Position numbers and translations under genes: made by a program. From the NCBI RefSeq assembly GCF_013366375.1, contig NZ_JABWMJ010000002.1, forward strand, positions 1 through 64,000: 64,000 nucleotides of DNA, given 5' to 3'. The notes under the pieces are model-generated. The model did no database searches. It had not been told where the DNA came from and saw only the letters and a list, made by a program, of their open reading frames with translations. Below, one piece after another: positions 45,562-57,013 of this stretch (positions within the stretch are counted from its first letter, which is position 1; each line of letters begins with the position of its first letter). The DNA is from Rhizobacter koreensis. GTDB taxonomy: Bacteria > Pseudomonadota > Gammaproteobacteria > Burkholderiales > Burkholderiaceae_C.

Positions 45562-45592
45562 ACGGGGCATCATGAGACGCCGTGGAGCGAGG

Positions 45593-46846
<1,254 letters not shown>

Positions 46847-46933
46847 GAGAATGTGGCTCCCGCTCGCGAGCGTTGATGCGCGTATTGGCGCGCCGCATTC
46901 TAGTCCCGAGCCCACCCGACACCCGAGCCCCAG

Positions 46934-47392
46934 ATGACCCTGCTCCACGCCCTGCGCCACCTCGCGATCGGCCTCGTCGCCGCGTCGGCAGCCACGTTTT
47001 CTCTGGCTCAGACGGGGCCGCAGAAGCTGCCGTCGGTGCCGCTCAGCGTCGGCATCTACCGCATCAATGCCGAGGTCGCGCAAACGCCCGACGAGCGTCA
47101 GATCGGCCTGATGTTCCGTACCGCGATGGCCGACACCGAAGGCATGCTGTTCGTGTTCGAGGACGCCAGCCAGCAGTGCTTCTGGATGAAGAACACGCTC
47201 ATCCCGCTCGCGATCGCGTTCATCGGCGACGACGGCACCATCGTCAACCTCGATCGCATGAAGCCGCAGACGCTCGACTCGCACTGCTCCACCAAGCCGG
47301 TGCGCTTCGTCCTCGAGATGAACGACGGCTGGTTCGACAAGCGGGGCATCAAGCCCGGCGCCAGGCTGCGCGGCGCGCCGTTCGGCAACTGA
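46934..47392 (+). CDS. DUF192 family exported protein
   Basis: 152 residues. A signal peptide ([16 protein letters not shown]) precedes the DUF192 domain with its marks [18 protein letters not shown] and [15 protein letters not shown]. The family is small, secreted and of uncertain function. It commonly neighbours central metabolism genes in Burkholderiales. It converges on sodB across a bidirectional terminator. Confidence 0.9.
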   Translation: MTLLHALRHLAIGLVAASAATFSLAQTGPQKLPSVPLSVGIYRINAEVAQTPDERQIGLMFRTAMADTEGMLFVFEDASQQCFWMKNTLIPLAIAFIGDDGTIVNLDRMKPQTLDSHCSTKPVRFVLEMNDGWFDKRGIKPGARLRGAPFGN

Positions 47393-47401
47393 CGAAACAA
47401 G

Positions 47402-47424
47402 AAAGCCGGCACGCAGCCGGCTTT
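47402..47424. terminator. Bidirectional terminator between DUF192 gene and sodB
   Basis: AAAGCCGGC (47402-47410), loop ACGCA, GCCGGCTTT (47416-47424) gives a 9-bp stem with A/T flanks, suitable for both convergent genes. Confidence 0.8.
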
Positions 47425-47430
47425 GCCGAT

Positions 47431-47459
47431 CGGATCGGGCGGTGCGACCGCCCGATCCG
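47431..47459. terminator. Second perfect hairpin before sodB 3' end
   Basis: CGGATCGGGCGGT (47431-47443) and ACCGCCCGATCCG (47447-47459) form a 13-bp perfect stem with a 3-base loop, directly after the first terminator. It probably backs up termination of sodB. Confidence 0.6.
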
Positions 47460-47467
47460 GCCGCCGC

Positions 47468-48052
47468 TCAGGCGGCGTAATTCTTCGTCGCGAAGTCCCA
47501 ATTCACCAGCGAGGCCAGGAAGGTCTCGACGAACTTGGGGCGCAGGTTGCGGTAGTCGATGTAGTAGGCGTGCTCCCAGACGTCGATCGTCAGCAGCGCC
47601 TTGTCGCCGGTGGTGAGCGGCGTGCCGGCAGCGCCCATGTTGACGATGTCGACGGCGCCGTCGTCCTTCCTGACGAGCCAGGTCCAGCCCGAACCGAAGT
47701 TGCCGACCGCACTCTTGGTGAACGCTTCCTTGAAGGCGTCGTAGCTGCCCCACTTGGCGTTGATCGCATCGGCGAGCGGTCCGGTCGGCGCGCCGCCGCC
47801 GCCCGGCTTCATGCAGTTCCAGAAGAAGGTGTGGTTCCAGACCTGGGCGGCGTTGTTGTAGATGCCGCCGCTCGACTTCTTGACGATGGCCTCGAGGTCC
47901 ATGTTCTCGAACTCGGTGCCCTTCTGCAGGTTGTTCAGGTTCACGACGTAGGCGTTGTGGTGCTTGTCGTGGTGGTACTCGAGGGTCTCGCGGCTCAGGT
48001 GCGGCGCCAGCGCGTCGTGCGAATACGGCAGGGGCGGCAGGGTATGTTCCAT
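47468..48052 (-). CDS. sodB: Superoxide dismutase, Fe type
   Basis: 194 residues. Metal ligands are in the expected places: His in [13 protein letters not shown], His in NHTFFWNCM, and Asp/His in [14 protein letters not shown]. The pattern [15 protein letters not shown] with GSGWTWLV is that of Fe-type enzymes. It removes superoxide in the cytoplasm. It is a single gene upstream of xseA in the same direction. Confidence 0.95.
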   Translation of the reverse strand: MEHTLPPLPYSHDALAPHLSRETLEYHHDKHHNAYVVNLNNLQKGTEFENMDLEAIVKKSSGGIYNNAAQVWNHTFFWNCMKPGGGGAPTGPLADAINAKWGSYDAFKEAFTKSAVGNFGSGWTWLVRKDDGAVDIVNMGAAGTPLTTGDKALLTIDVWEHAYYIDYRNLRPKFVETFLASLVNWDFATKNYAA

Positions 48053-48201
48053 GGTGTCCTCGTCGGAAGTTGGGCGGATCGAAAGATTGTAGGCAGCTTG
48101 CCCTGCCGGCCGCGTGGCGCGGGGCGCGCCGCGTCCGCGACCCGGTTGGTGCGGCCGGGTCGAACGAGCGGCCGAGAGGCGCGCGCGCCGCGCGCGGTGC
48201 G

Positions 48202-49788
48202 TCAGTCCGACGCGCCGAAGAGATCGGGCGTCGCGGCGTCGCGCGCCGTGCGGGCAGCGCTGCGCGGCGGCGTCGCTGCCGGCTCGGCGCCCGCCGTGCG
48301 GGCAGCGCTGCGCGGCGGCGTCGCTGCCGGCTCGGCGCCCGCCGCGCGGGCGTCGAACGCCCCGTCGCCGAGCACCGCGCGGAACGCCTGCCCCGGTCGC
48401 ACCTGTGCCACCGAGGTGATCGCCGCGCCGGCCTCGTCGGTGAGGCGCGCGTAGCCACGCGCGAGCACGCGCGCGGGATCGAGCGCGTCGAGCCGGCCGG
48501 CGAGCGCGTCGAGCGTCGCGCGCGCCCGTTCGCTGCGCTGCAGCGCCGCCCGCACGAAGCGGCCACCGAGCGCGTCCAGGGCCGCCGCGCGCTCGCTGCG
48601 TCGCAGCGTGGCGCGCGTCAGGCGGGCGTCGAGCGTGTCCAGCATCGCGCCGGCGCGCTCCGCGCGCTGCAGCGCGGCACGGCCGAATCGCGCCTCGAGC
48701 GCGTCGAGCCCCGACTGCTGGCGCTGCAGCGCGCGGGCGACCGCGCCGACCGCGCGGTTCTCGAGCAGCTCGAGCGCGTGCCGGCGCGCGAGCAGCGCGT
48801 CGGCCGGGCGCGACAGACGCAGTCCGGCGCGGTCGAGACGCTGCGCCTCGACGTCGAGGCGGTGCGTGACGCGCCGCCGCATCGTGTCGGCCAGCCCGTC
48901 GAGGCCGGCGAGCTCGGCGCGCGTCGCCGGCCCCGCGAGCTCGGCGGCCGCGGTCGGCGTCGCGGCGCGCAGGTCGGCTGCGAGGTCGGCCAGCGTCACG
49001 TCGGTCTCGTGGCCAACGCCGCAGATCACCGGCATCGGCGCGCCGGCGATCGCCCGCACCACGCGCTCGTCGTTGAACGCCCACAGGTCCTCGAGCGAGC
49101 CGCCGCCGCGCGCGACGATCAGCACGTCGACCTCGGCGCGCCTGGCCGCGCTCGCGATCGCCGCGCACAGCGCGGCCGGGGCGTCGGCGCCCTGCACCGG
49201 GCTCGGGTAGATCAGCAGCTCGACATGCGGCGAGCGCCGCTGCAGCGTGGTCGCGATGTCGTGCAGCGCGGCGCCCGCGAGCGAGGTGACGACGCCGATG
49301 CGGCGAGGGAACGCCGGCAACGCGCGCTTCCTGTCGTCGTCGAACAGGCCCTCGGCCGCGAGACGCGCCTTCGCCCGCAGGAACTGCTCGTAGAGTGCGC
49401 CGGCGCCGCTGCGCTGCATCGACTCGGCGACGAACTGCAGCTCGCCGCGCGGCTCGTAGATCGCGAGCCGGCCCCGCAGGTCGACCACCTGGCCGTCGCC
49501 CGGCTGGAAGTCGAGCAGGCCGGCCGCGCGCCGGAACATCGCGCAGCGCAGCGAGGCGCCGCCATCGGCGTCCTTCAGCGTGAAGTAGCAGTGCCCGCTG
49601 GGCGCTCGCGAGAACGCCGCGAGCTCGCCGCGCACCACGCAGGCGCCGATGCCGCTCGCGATCAGTTCCGACACGGCGCCGACGAGCTGGGCGACGCTCC
49701 AGATCGGCGCGCGCGCGCCGGAAACGGGCGCAACCGCGCTCAGTGGCAGCTCCCGACGGGCGAGAACTCCACAGCTGCGGTGTTGCAT
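48202..49788 (-). CDS. xseA: Exodeoxyribonuclease VII large subunit
   Basis: 528 residues. An N-terminal OB fold ([39 protein letters not shown]) is followed by the catalytic domain ([51 protein letters not shown]) and a long coiled coil. It degrades single-stranded DNA with XseB, which is not in this window. It is longer than E. coli XseA (456), partly through a C-terminal 16-residue tandem duplication. The start at 49788 is the first ATG; a slightly later start is possible. Confidence 0.94.
   Translation of the reverse strand: MQHRSCGVLARRELPLSAVAPVSGARAPIWSVAQLVGAVSELIASGIGACVVRGELAAFSRAPSGHCYFTLKDADGGASLRCAMFRRAAGLLDFQPGDGQVVDLRGRLAIYEPRGELQFVAESMQRSGAGALYEQFLRAKARLAAEGLFDDDRKRALPAFPRRIGVVTSLAGAALHDIATTLQRRSPHVELLIYPSPVQGADAPAALCAAIASAARRAEVDVLIVARGGGSLEDLWAFNDERVVRAIAGAPMPVICGVGHETDVTLADLAADLRAATPTAAAELAGPATRAELAGLDGLADTMRRRVTHRLDVEAQRLDRAGLRLSRPADALLARRHALELLENRAVGAVARALQRQQSGLDALEARFGRAALQRAERAGAMLDTLDARLTRATLRRSERAAALDALGGRFVRAALQRSERARATLDALAGRLDALDPARVLARGYARLTDEAGAAITSVAQVRPGQAFRAVLGDGAFDARAAGAEPAATPPRSAARTAGAEPAATPPRSAARTARDAATPDLFGASD
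48245..48340. repeat. 48-bp tandem duplication within xseA
   Basis: The 48 bases at 48245-48292 are repeated exactly at 48293-48340. They encode two copies of a 16-residue block ([16 protein letters not shown]) near the C-terminus of XseA. The exact match suggests recent slippage or a variable-length tract. Confidence 0.9.
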
Positions 49789-50111
49789 GGGAGCGACGCC
49801 GCCGCGTCCCCCACGCCCCCGGGACTATCACGTAAGTGACTGATTTTCAAGGCGTTTCGCCTGCACAATTTTTCAGCAAAGAACCGCTGCAGAGGCAAAT
49901 GGCCCGGGAAAGGCGCCGCCTCGACAACTTGCCCACAAAGTTGTCCACAAGAACGGTGGACGATTTGTATCGGCGGCCCGGCTCGGCTTACAAGTTCGCC
50001 TGGATGCCCGGAGATGGCGACGAGGCGCGGGGCGGCGCGGGTGCCGGCCATAATCACGCGCCACTGCCGCGTGGCGCGAACCCCTACCCGCTTCCAGATA
50101 GAAGGTCCTGT
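49789..50111. other. Divergent intergenic region, xseA / exbB
   Basis: 323 bases between divergent genes. An open frame leads into exbB from 49836, but its peptide is not ExbB-like before the TTG at 50112. Two nonamers near the DnaA-box consensus are seen, TTGCCCACA (49929-49937) and TTGTCCACA (49941-49949). Promoters for both genes must be here; I cannot assign boxes. Confidence 0.4.
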
Positions 50112-50756
50112 TTGCTGGCGATCATACAAGCGGCCGGATGGCCGATCTGGCCTCTCCTCGTGTGCTCGATCGGCGCCCTGGCCGTGGTTCTGGAGCGTCT
50201 TTCGAGCCTGCGCACCCAGCGCGTCATGCCGCCGCGCCTGGTCGACGAGGTGATCGCCCTCACCCGCACCAGTCTGCCTTCGCTGGACGTCGTCAAGAAG
50301 CTCGGAGACAGCTCCGTGCTCGGCGCCGTGCTCGCGAGCGGCGTGCGTGCCGTGATCAGCGAGCCGCGGATCGGCGCCGATGCGCTGCGTGCCACCTTCG
50401 AGACCGCGGGCCGCGCCGCGGTGCACCGCCTCGAGCGCTACCTCAACACGCTGGGCACCATCGCCTCGGCGGCACCGCTGCTCGGCCTCATGGGCACCGT
50501 GATCGGGATGATCGAGATCTTCGGCTCGCAGACCCCGGGCGGCGGCAACCCGGCCCAGCTCGCGCACGGCATCTCGGTGGCGCTTTACAACACCGCGTTC
50601 GGGCTGATGATCGCGATCCCGTCGCTCATGTTCTATCGATACTTCCGCGGCCTCGTCGACGCCTATACCCTCGAGATGGAACAGGCGGCCGCCCGCCTGG
50701 TGCCGCACCTGCTGCGCTTCGCGGTGCCGCGCCACGCCCCCGCCGAGCCGCGATGA
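50112..50756 (+). CDS. exbB: MotA/TolQ/ExbB proton channel family protein
   Basis: 214 residues from TTG 50112, chosen because AGAAGG lies 8 bases upstream and the peptide then begins like its relatives (LLAIIQAAGWPIWPLLVCS). Three membrane helices are present, with the family core TLGTIASAAPLLGLMGTVIGM and VALYNTAFGLMIAIPSL. With ExbD it forms a proton-driven motor in the inner membrane. It overlaps exbD by 4 bases and precedes lpxK, a common betaproteobacterial order. Confidence 0.9.
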   Translation: MLAIIQAAGWPIWPLLVCSIGALAVVLERLSSLRTQRVMPPRLVDEVIALTRTSLPSLDVVKKLGDSSVLGAVLASGVRAVISEPRIGADALRATFETAGRAAVHRLERYLNTLGTIASAAPLLGLMGTVIGMIEIFGSQTPGGGNPAQLAHGISVALYNTAFGLMIAIPSLMFYRYFRGLVDAYTLEMEQAAARLVPHLLRFAVPRHAPAEPR

Positions 50757-51178
50757 ACTTCCGCAAGCAGCGCCCGGAGGAGCCGGAGATCAATCTGATC
50801 CCGTTCATCGACGTGCTGCTCGTCGTTCTTATCTTCCTGATGCTGTCGACGACCTACTCCAAGTTCACCGAGCTGCAGGTGGCGCTGCCGTTCGCCGACG
50901 CCAATGCGGCGCAGGACCGCCCGCGCGAGCTGATCGTCGCCGTGGCCGCCGACGGCCGTGTCGCGGTCGGCGGGCAGCCGGTCGACGGGCGCAGCGTCGA
51001 CGCGATCGCAGCGGCGCTGACGGCTGCCGGCGCCAGGGCCGACGCCGTGCTCATCATCTCGGCGGACGCCAACGCCGGCTACCAGAGCGTCGTCAGCGTC
51101 ATGGACGCGGCGCGCCGCAGCGGCCTCTCGCGGCTCACCTTCGCCGCACAGGCGTCGCCGGCGGGCGCCGCGCGCTGA
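50753..51178 (+). CDS. exbD: ExbD/TolR family biopolymer transport protein
   Basis: 141 residues. A cytoplasmic start (EEPEINLIPFIDVLLVVLIF) leads into one membrane helix with the conserved proton-carrying Asp (IDVLL), then a periplasmic domain. It is the partner of the ExbB protein encoded just before (ATGA overlap). Confidence 0.93.
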   Translation: MNFRKQRPEEPEINLIPFIDVLLVVLIFLMLSTTYSKFTELQVALPFADANAAQDRPRELIVAVAADGRVAVGGQPVDGRSVDAIAAALTAAGARADAVLIISADANAGYQSVVSVMDAARRSGLSRLTFAAQASPAGAAR

Positions 51179-51215
51179 GCGCGTCAGCCGTGCCGGCGTC
51201 GCCAGCACGCGTTCG

Positions 51216-52274
51216 ATGACGACGTCCGGCCGCTGGGCCGATGCGCTGCAGCGCGCCTGGCTCGTCCGCGGGCCGCTCGCGATCGCGCTGCGGCCGCTCG
51301 CCGCGCTGTTCGGCGCGGTGCTGATGCTGCGCCGGGCGCTCTACCGCTTCGGCGTGCTGCGGGTCGAGCGCCTGCCGGTCCCGGTGGTCGTCGTCGGCAA
51401 CCTGATCGTCGGCGGCGCCGGCAAGACGCCGACGGTGCTGGCGGTGGTCGACCTGCTGCGCGGCGTCGGCCGGACGCCGGGCGTGATCTCGCGCGGTTAC
51501 GGTCGCGCCGCGCCCGACGCGCTGGTCGAGGTCGAGCCCGCGACGCCGGCGGCGGCGTGCGGCGACGAGCCGCTCGTGCTGCGCCGGCGCGCCGGCGTGC
51601 CGGTCGTCGTCGGGCGCGACCGCGTCGCGGCGGCGCGCGAGCTCCTCGCGCGCCATCCCGGAGTCGACGTCATCGTCAGCGACGACGGACTGCAGCACTG
51701 GCGGCTCGGCCGCGACGCCCAGGTGCTGGTGTTCGACGAACGCGGCGTCGGCAACGGCTGGCTGCTTCCCGCGGGGCCTCTGCGCGAGCCGCTGCCGGCG
51801 CATCTGCCGGCGCGCAGCTGCGTGCTCTACAACGCCCCGGCGCCGACCACGCGCTGGCCCGGACCCACTGCCGAGCGGCGCCTCGCGGGCGTGGTCGGGC
51901 TCGCCGACTGGTGGCGCGGCGACCGGCCCGACCCGCATGCGCTTGGCGCACTGAGCGGGCGCCGCGTGCTCGCCGCGGCCGGCATCGCCCGCCCGCGGCG
52001 CTTCTTCGACCTGCTCGCCGCCGCCGGCGTCGAGGTCGTCCCGCTCGCCCTGCCGGACCACTTCGATTTCGCGACCTTGCCGTGGCCGAACGGCACCGCC
52101 GACGTCGTCGTCACCGAGAAGGACGCCGCCAAGCTCGACCCACACCGCATCGGCGTGACTCGCGTCTGGGTCGCGGCGCTAGACTTCGCGCCCGGCGCCG
52201 CGTTCGAGGCCGCGCTGCTCGCGCTGCTGCCGGCGGCGCGCCATGGAACGACCGATGGAACCACGCCTTCTTGA
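51216..52274 (+). CDS. lpxK: Tetraacyldisaccharide 4'-kinase
   Basis: 352 residues. The P-loop [19 protein letters not shown] and the later ISRGYGR and [16 protein letters not shown] segments are characteristic. LpxK phosphorylates the lipid A precursor at the inner membrane. The gene overlaps the following Trm112-type gene by 20 bases. Confidence 0.95.
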   Translation: MTTSGRWADALQRAWLVRGPLAIALRPLAALFGAVLMLRRALYRFGVLRVERLPVPVVVVGNLIVGGAGKTPTVLAVVDLLRGVGRTPGVISRGYGRAAPDALVEVEPATPAAACGDEPLVLRRRAGVPVVVGRDRVAAARELLARHPGVDVIVSDDGLQHWRLGRDAQVLVFDERGVGNGWLLPAGPLREPLPAHLPARSCVLYNAPAPTTRWPGPTAERRLAGVVGLADWWRGDRPDPHALGALSGRRVLAAAGIARPRRFFDLLAAAGVEVVPLALPDHFDFATLPWPNGTADVVVTEKDAAKLDPHRIGVTRVWVAALDFAPGAAFEAALLALLPAARHGTTDGTTPS

Positions 52275-52458
52275 TCTGCTCGTCTGCCCGATCTGCAAGG
52301 GGCCGCTGCGCCATGCGCGCCCCCCGCTGCACGACCGCGAGGAGCTGATCTGCAACGCCGACCGGCTCGCCTACCCGGTGCGCGACGGCATCCCGGTCAT
52401 GCTCGAGAGCGAGGCGCGCTCGACGGACGAGCCGGCGACCTCGGCGCCCGGCCCGTGA
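52255..52458 (+). CDS. Trm112 family protein
   Basis: 67 residues from ATG 52255 (ATG 52243 would add four). It opens [18 protein letters not shown] with the CPIC pair and continues [20 protein letters not shown], the YcaR/Trm112 pattern. These small proteins support methyltransferases or other partners. It lies between lpxK and kdsB, as in many betaproteobacteria. Confidence 0.92.
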   Translation: MEPRLLDLLVCPICKGPLRHARPPLHDREELICNADRLAYPVRDGIPVMLESEARSTDEPATSAPGP

Positions 52459-52528
52459 CGGCGCGCCGGCGTCGTCCGCCGTCCGCCGGTTGGCCGGCGG
52501 TGCGTGGTGGCGCCGGCGCTCCGGCGCG

Positions 52529-53329
52529 ATGAGCTTCGACGTGCTGATCCCGGCGCGGCTGGCGGCCACGCGCCTGCCGAGGAAGCCCCTGCTCGACATC
52601 GCCGGCCTGCCGATGATCGTGCGGGTCGCCGAGCGCGCGCGCGCGTCGGCCGCGCGCTCGGTGGTGGTCGCAGCCGACCACGCCGACATCGCCGCGGCGT
52701 GCCGCGAGCACGGCGTCGACGTCGTGCTCACCTCGCCCGACCACCCGAACGGCAGCGCGCGTCTTGCCGAGGCGTGCGAGCAGCTCGGCCTCGACGGCGA
52801 CGCCATCGTGGTCAATGTGCAGGGCGACGAGCCGCTGATCGAGCCCGACTCGATCGACGCCTGCGCGAGCCTGCTCGAGCGCACGCCCGAGTGCGTGATG
52901 AGCACCGCCGCGCATCCGATCGCCGACCCGGCCGAGTTCGCCAACCCGAACGTCGTCAAGGTGGTGCTCGACGCCGCCGGCCGCGCGCTCTACTTCTCGC
53001 GCGCGCCGATCCCATGGTGGCGCGATGCGCCGGCGGGCGACCCGGCCGCGCTCGCCGACCCGGTGCCGCTGCGCCACATCGGGCTCTATGCCTATCGCGC
53101 GGCGTTCCTGCGCCGCTTCGGCACGCTCGCGCCGAGCCCGCTCGAGCGCATCGAGTCGCTGGAACAACTGCGCGTGCTCTGGCACGGCGAGCGCATCGCG
53201 GTGCATCGCGCCGCGAGCGCACCGGGACCCGGCGTCGACACCGCGGAAGACCTGAGCCGCGTGCGTGCCGTGTTCGCCGACAATCGCGCTCCGGCTTCGG
53301 CCGGACCGGGAGCGGGCCGCGGCGCCTGA
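52529..53329 (+). CDS. kdsB: 3-deoxy-manno-octulosonate cytidylyltransferase
   Basis: 266 residues from ATG 52529. It has the nucleotidyltransferase start [31 protein letters not shown], and [16 protein letters not shown] with a following [14 protein letters not shown]. KdsB activates Kdo as CMP-Kdo for lipopolysaccharide. The C-terminal ~15 residues are a low-complexity Ala/Gly tail. Confidence 0.95.
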   Translation: MSFDVLIPARLAATRLPRKPLLDIAGLPMIVRVAERARASAARSVVVAADHADIAAACREHGVDVVLTSPDHPNGSARLAEACEQLGLDGDAIVVNVQGDEPLIEPDSIDACASLLERTPECVMSTAAHPIADPAEFANPNVVKVVLDAAGRALYFSRAPIPWWRDAPAGDPAALADPVPLRHIGLYAYRAAFLRRFGTLAPSPLERIESLEQLRVLWHGERIAVHRAASAPGPGVDTAEDLSRVRAVFADNRAPASAGPGAGRGA

Positions 53330-54022
<693 letters not shown>

Positions 54023-54063
54023 TCAGCGCCTGACCGCGCCCACCTTCCGACCCGGAGCTCTCG

Positions 54064-54822
54064 ATGGACATCGCCGGTCGCGTCTTCATCGTCACCGGGG
54101 GAGCGTCGGGGCTCGGCGAAGGTGCCGCCCGCATGCTCGCCGCGAACGGCGGCAAGGTGGTCGTCGCCGACCTGCAGGCCGAGCGCGGCGAGGCGGTCGC
54201 TGCCGAGCTCGGCGGCGCGTTCGTGCGCTGCGACGTCAGCGCCGAAGCCGACGCTCGAGGCGCGGTCGAGCGCGCGATCGACCTCGGCAAGCTCGTCGGC
54301 CTGGTCAACTGCGCCGGCATCGCGCCGGCGGCCAAGACGCTCGGCAAGGACGGCGCGCACCCGCTCGCGCTGTTCAGCAAGGTCGTCACGGTCAACCTGA
54401 TCGGCAGCTTCAACATGATCCGGCTCGCCGCGGCCGCGATGGCCATGAACGAGCCCGAACCGACCGGCGAGCGCGGCGTGCTGATCTCGACCGCGAGCGT
54501 CGCCGCCTACGACGGCCAGATCGGCCAGGCCGCGTACTCGGCGTCGAAGGGCGGCGTGGTCGGCATGACGCTGCCGATCGCGCGCGATCTGGCGCGCAAC
54601 GGCATCCGCAACATGACGATCGCCCCCGGCATCTTCGGCACGCCCATGCTGTTCGGCATGCCCGAGGAGGTGCAGCAGGCGCTCGCCGCCAGCGTGCCGT
54701 TCCCGAGCCGCCTCGGCACCCCCGCCGACTACGCCAAGCTGGTGCACCAGATCGTCACCAACGAGATGCTGAACGGCGAGGTGATCCGCCTCGACGGCGC
54801 GATCCGGCTCGCGCCGAAGTAG
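54064..54822 (+). CDS. Short-chain dehydrogenase (3-hydroxyacyl-CoA dehydrogenase type)
   Basis: 252 residues. The NAD site is [16 protein letters not shown], with NCAG (~101-104) and the catalytic Ser plus YSASKGG. The end [20 protein letters not shown] and [20 protein letters not shown] match the HSD10-like 3-hydroxyacyl-CoA / 2-methyl-3-hydroxybutyryl-CoA dehydrogenases. It is probably part of fatty or branched-chain acid breakdown; substrate not shown by sequence. Confidence 0.9.
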   Translation: MDIAGRVFIVTGGASGLGEGAARMLAANGGKVVVADLQAERGEAVAAELGGAFVRCDVSAEADARGAVERAIDLGKLVGLVNCAGIAPAAKTLGKDGAHPLALFSKVVTVNLIGSFNMIRLAAAAMAMNEPEPTGERGVLISTASVAAYDGQIGQAAYSASKGGVVGMTLPIARDLARNGIRNMTIAPGIFGTPMLFGMPEEVQQALAASVPFPSRLGTPADYAKLVHQIVTNEMLNGEVIRLDGAIRLAPK

Positions 54823-54880
54823 GTCGCCACCGCCACCCAGGGCCGCTTTCATTCGTCGGCGCCCGGTCCCCACGTTCGGG

Positions 54881-56137
54881 TCAGCTGCCGCGCCGCAGGT
54901 GCAGCGTCCAGAGCCGCGCCAGGTCGGCCGTGCCGTCGCTGCCGCCGACCGCCCGGAACGTCGCGATCGCGCCGGCGCGATCGCCGGCGAGCCACTGCGC
55001 GATCGCGAGGTGCAGGCGCGCGTCGTCCGGGCGCTTGAGCCCGCCGCCCGCAAGCGCGTCTCGAATCGCCACGGCCGCTGCCTTGGCGTCGCCGGCGTAC
55101 GCGCGGTCGAGCGCGGCGGCGACGCGGCTGTCGGCATCGGCGGCGCGGGTTCTCGCGGCGTCGCCGCTCGCGCGCGCGACCAGCGCACGCAGGCGCTCGT
55201 GGCGCGCGGCGTCGGGGCCGTTGCCGAGGACGCCCGTCGCGTAGCCCTGCTCGACGACGCGGCGCGCCTCGGCGCCGGCGTCGGCCTGCAACGCGAGCTG
55301 CGCCATCTCGACGACGTCGTCGGCGCGCTTCAAGCCACCGGTCGCCTGCAGCAGGCGCAGGCGGTCGAGCGTCAGGCGCCCGGCGAACCCCGGCCGCCGT
55401 TGCAGGCGGTCGAGCCGGGTTGCCCAGTCGGCGGGCGTCGGGTGATGGGCCAGGATCTTCTCGAGGGCGGCATCGAACGCCGCCGCGTCGCCCTGCTTCT
55501 GCGCCATCGCGAGCAACAGGCGAAGCGTGTCGTCCGCGGGCGTGCCGCCGCTGCGTTCGACCGCTGTGACGTCCCGGGTCAGCTCGCGCTGCGCCGCGGC
55601 GACGTCTCCCGCCTGGAAGAGGCTGCGGATCTGCAGCGCCCGCAGTGCCGGGCTCGCCGCGCCCTCTCGCGCGCCGCGCTCGGCCCACTGCGCTGCTCTC
55701 GCGTACTGCCCGGCGCGGTAGTAGCCGGCGGCGATCGCCTCGAGCGTGCGCGCGGCTTCGGCGCCCCCCGGCCGCGTGCCGTCGGCGGCGAGCGCGTCGT
55801 AGGCACGCGCCGCGACGTCGATCTCGCCGGCTCCGAGGGCCGCGGCGATGCGCATGCGCTCGATCAGCGCGCGCTCGTTCGGCGTCCGTGGGCCGGCCGC
55901 GTCGGCCTCGCGCACCTTGGCGAGCGCCGCGCCGAACCGGCGCGCGCCGACGAGTTGCTGCGCCGCCTGAAGAGGTCGACCGATCTCGGGACGAACCGCT
56001 TCCTGGGCCGCGACCGGGGCGAGCACCCCCGAGGCGACGAAAGTGGCCGCGACCAGCAGCGGGCACCAGGCGAGCCTGATCGACCGGCCCTCGATGCCGC
56101 CGCGACGGGCCGCCCGCCGCACGCTAGCCGCCGCCAT
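54881..56137 (-). CDS. Exported TPR-like helical repeat protein
   Basis: 418 residues from the Met at 56137, overlapping the exbD stop by 14 bases. A signal segment (CPLLVAATFVASGVLAPVAAQ) precedes repeated Ala-rich helix pairs of TPR type (AARTLEAIAAGYYRAGQYAR, then AAQWAERG). It is the last gene of the tonB-exbB-exbD-exbD run. Similar proteins in such operons may assist the TonB complex in the periplasm, but no function is known to me. Confidence 0.75.
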   Translation of the reverse strand: MAAASVRRAARRGGIEGRSIRLAWCPLLVAATFVASGVLAPVAAQEAVRPEIGRPLQAAQQLVGARRFGAALAKVREADAAGPRTPNERALIERMRIAAALGAGEIDVAARAYDALAADGTRPGGAEAARTLEAIAAGYYRAGQYARAAQWAERGAREGAASPALRALQIRSLFQAGDVAAAQRELTRDVTAVERSGGTPADDTLRLLLAMAQKQGDAAAFDAALEKILAHHPTPADWATRLDRLQRRPGFAGRLTLDRLRLLQATGGLKRADDVVEMAQLALQADAGAEARRVVEQGYATGVLGNGPDAARHERLRALVARASGDAARTRAADADSRVAAALDRAYAGDAKAAAVAIRDALAGGGLKRPDDARLHLAIAQWLAGDRAGAIATFRAVGGSDGTADLARLWTLHLRRGS

Positions 56138-56555
56138 CGCGATCGACGATCCCGATCTTCGTCGCGCCGATCCGCTGCGCGCTCGCGAGCACCATCGCAA
56201 CGAAGCGGTACTCGACGAGCCGGTTCGGCCGGACGTGCAGCTCGGGCTGATCGGCCTCGGCGGCGACCGTGCGCAACCGCGCCTCGAGCTCGCCGCGGTC
56301 GGCGAGCACCGTGCCGTTCCACAGCATGGTGCCGTCGAAGTCGATGTCGACGTTGACGACGCGCGGCTGCACCACCGGCGGCGGCACGCTGCCGCTCGGC
56401 AGGTTCAGGTTCACCGCGTGCAGCTGAACCGGGATCGTGATGATCAGCATGATGATCAGCACCAGCATCACGTCGATCAGCGGCGTGGTGTTGATGTCGA
56501 GCATCACCTCGGGTTCGTCGTCGGCGCGATCGCCGAGGCCGGGTTGCAGCGCCAT
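56124..56555 (-). CDS. exbD: ExbD/TolR family protein (second copy)
   Basis: 143 residues from ATG at 56555. It shows EVMLDINTTPLIDVMLVLII with the membrane Asp, then a periplasmic part. It follows another exbD gene by 13 bases; a pair of ExbD proteins is known in some TonB systems. Confidence 0.92.
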   Translation of the reverse strand: MALQPGLGDRADDEPEVMLDINTTPLIDVMLVLIIMLIITIPVQLHAVNLNLPSGSVPPPVVQPRVVNVDIDFDGTMLWNGTVLADRGELEARLRTVAAEADQPELHVRPNRLVEYRFVAMVLASAQRIGATKIGIVDRDGGG

Positions 56556-56568
56556 GGTCGTCGTCGGC

Positions 56569-56991
56569 TCAGCCCGCACCGGGTTCGGTGACGAAGCTCA
56601 CCCTGCGGATCGCCGCCCGCGTGCACGCGTGCAGGACGCGGCCGACGTATTCGTAGCGCGCGCGCTCGTCGCCGCGCACGTGCACCTCGGGCTGCGGAGA
56701 GCGACCCGCCACCTCCTGCAGGCGTCGCTCCAGCGCTTCGGCGTCGATCGGGGCGCCGTTCCAGAAGAACTCGCCGTCGCGGGTCACCGAGATCTCGACG
56801 TTCTCGGGGCGCGTCTGGCGCGGCACGTTGCGCTCGTCCGGAAGGTTCACCGGCACCGTCTGGGTGACGACCGGGATCGTGATCAGGAAGATGATCAGCA
56901 GCACCAGCATCACGTCGACGAGCGGCGTGGTGTTGATCGTCGCCGTGAGATCGTCGTCGTCGCCGGCGCCGGGCCCGAGCTGCATCGCCAT
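56569..56991 (-). CDS. exbD: ExbD/TolR family protein (first copy)
   Basis: 140 residues. It begins with a run of acidic residues (GDDDD) then LTATINTTPLVDVMLVLLII with the membrane Asp and a periplasmic part (EVHVRGDERARYEYVGRVLH). It lies 22 bases after exbB and is similar to the next gene, so the two arose by duplication. Confidence 0.92.
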   Translation of the reverse strand: MAMQLGPGAGDDDDLTATINTTPLVDVMLVLLIIFLITIPVVTQTVPVNLPDERNVPRQTRPENVEISVTRDGEFFWNGAPIDAEALERRLQEVAGRSPQPEVHVRGDERARYEYVGRVLHACTRAAIRRVSFVTEPGAG

Positions 56992-57013
56992 CGGCTGCGT
57001 CTCGTGCGTGCGC

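Noticed and set aside
48245..48340. Possible CRISPR-like direct repeats
   Set aside because: Only two adjacent copies, no spacers, and in frame within xseA.
49836..50111. N-terminal extension of ExbB from ATG 49836
   Set aside because: The 92-residue extension has no ExbB-like features; a TTG with a good ribosome-binding site at 50112 gives the normal protein start.
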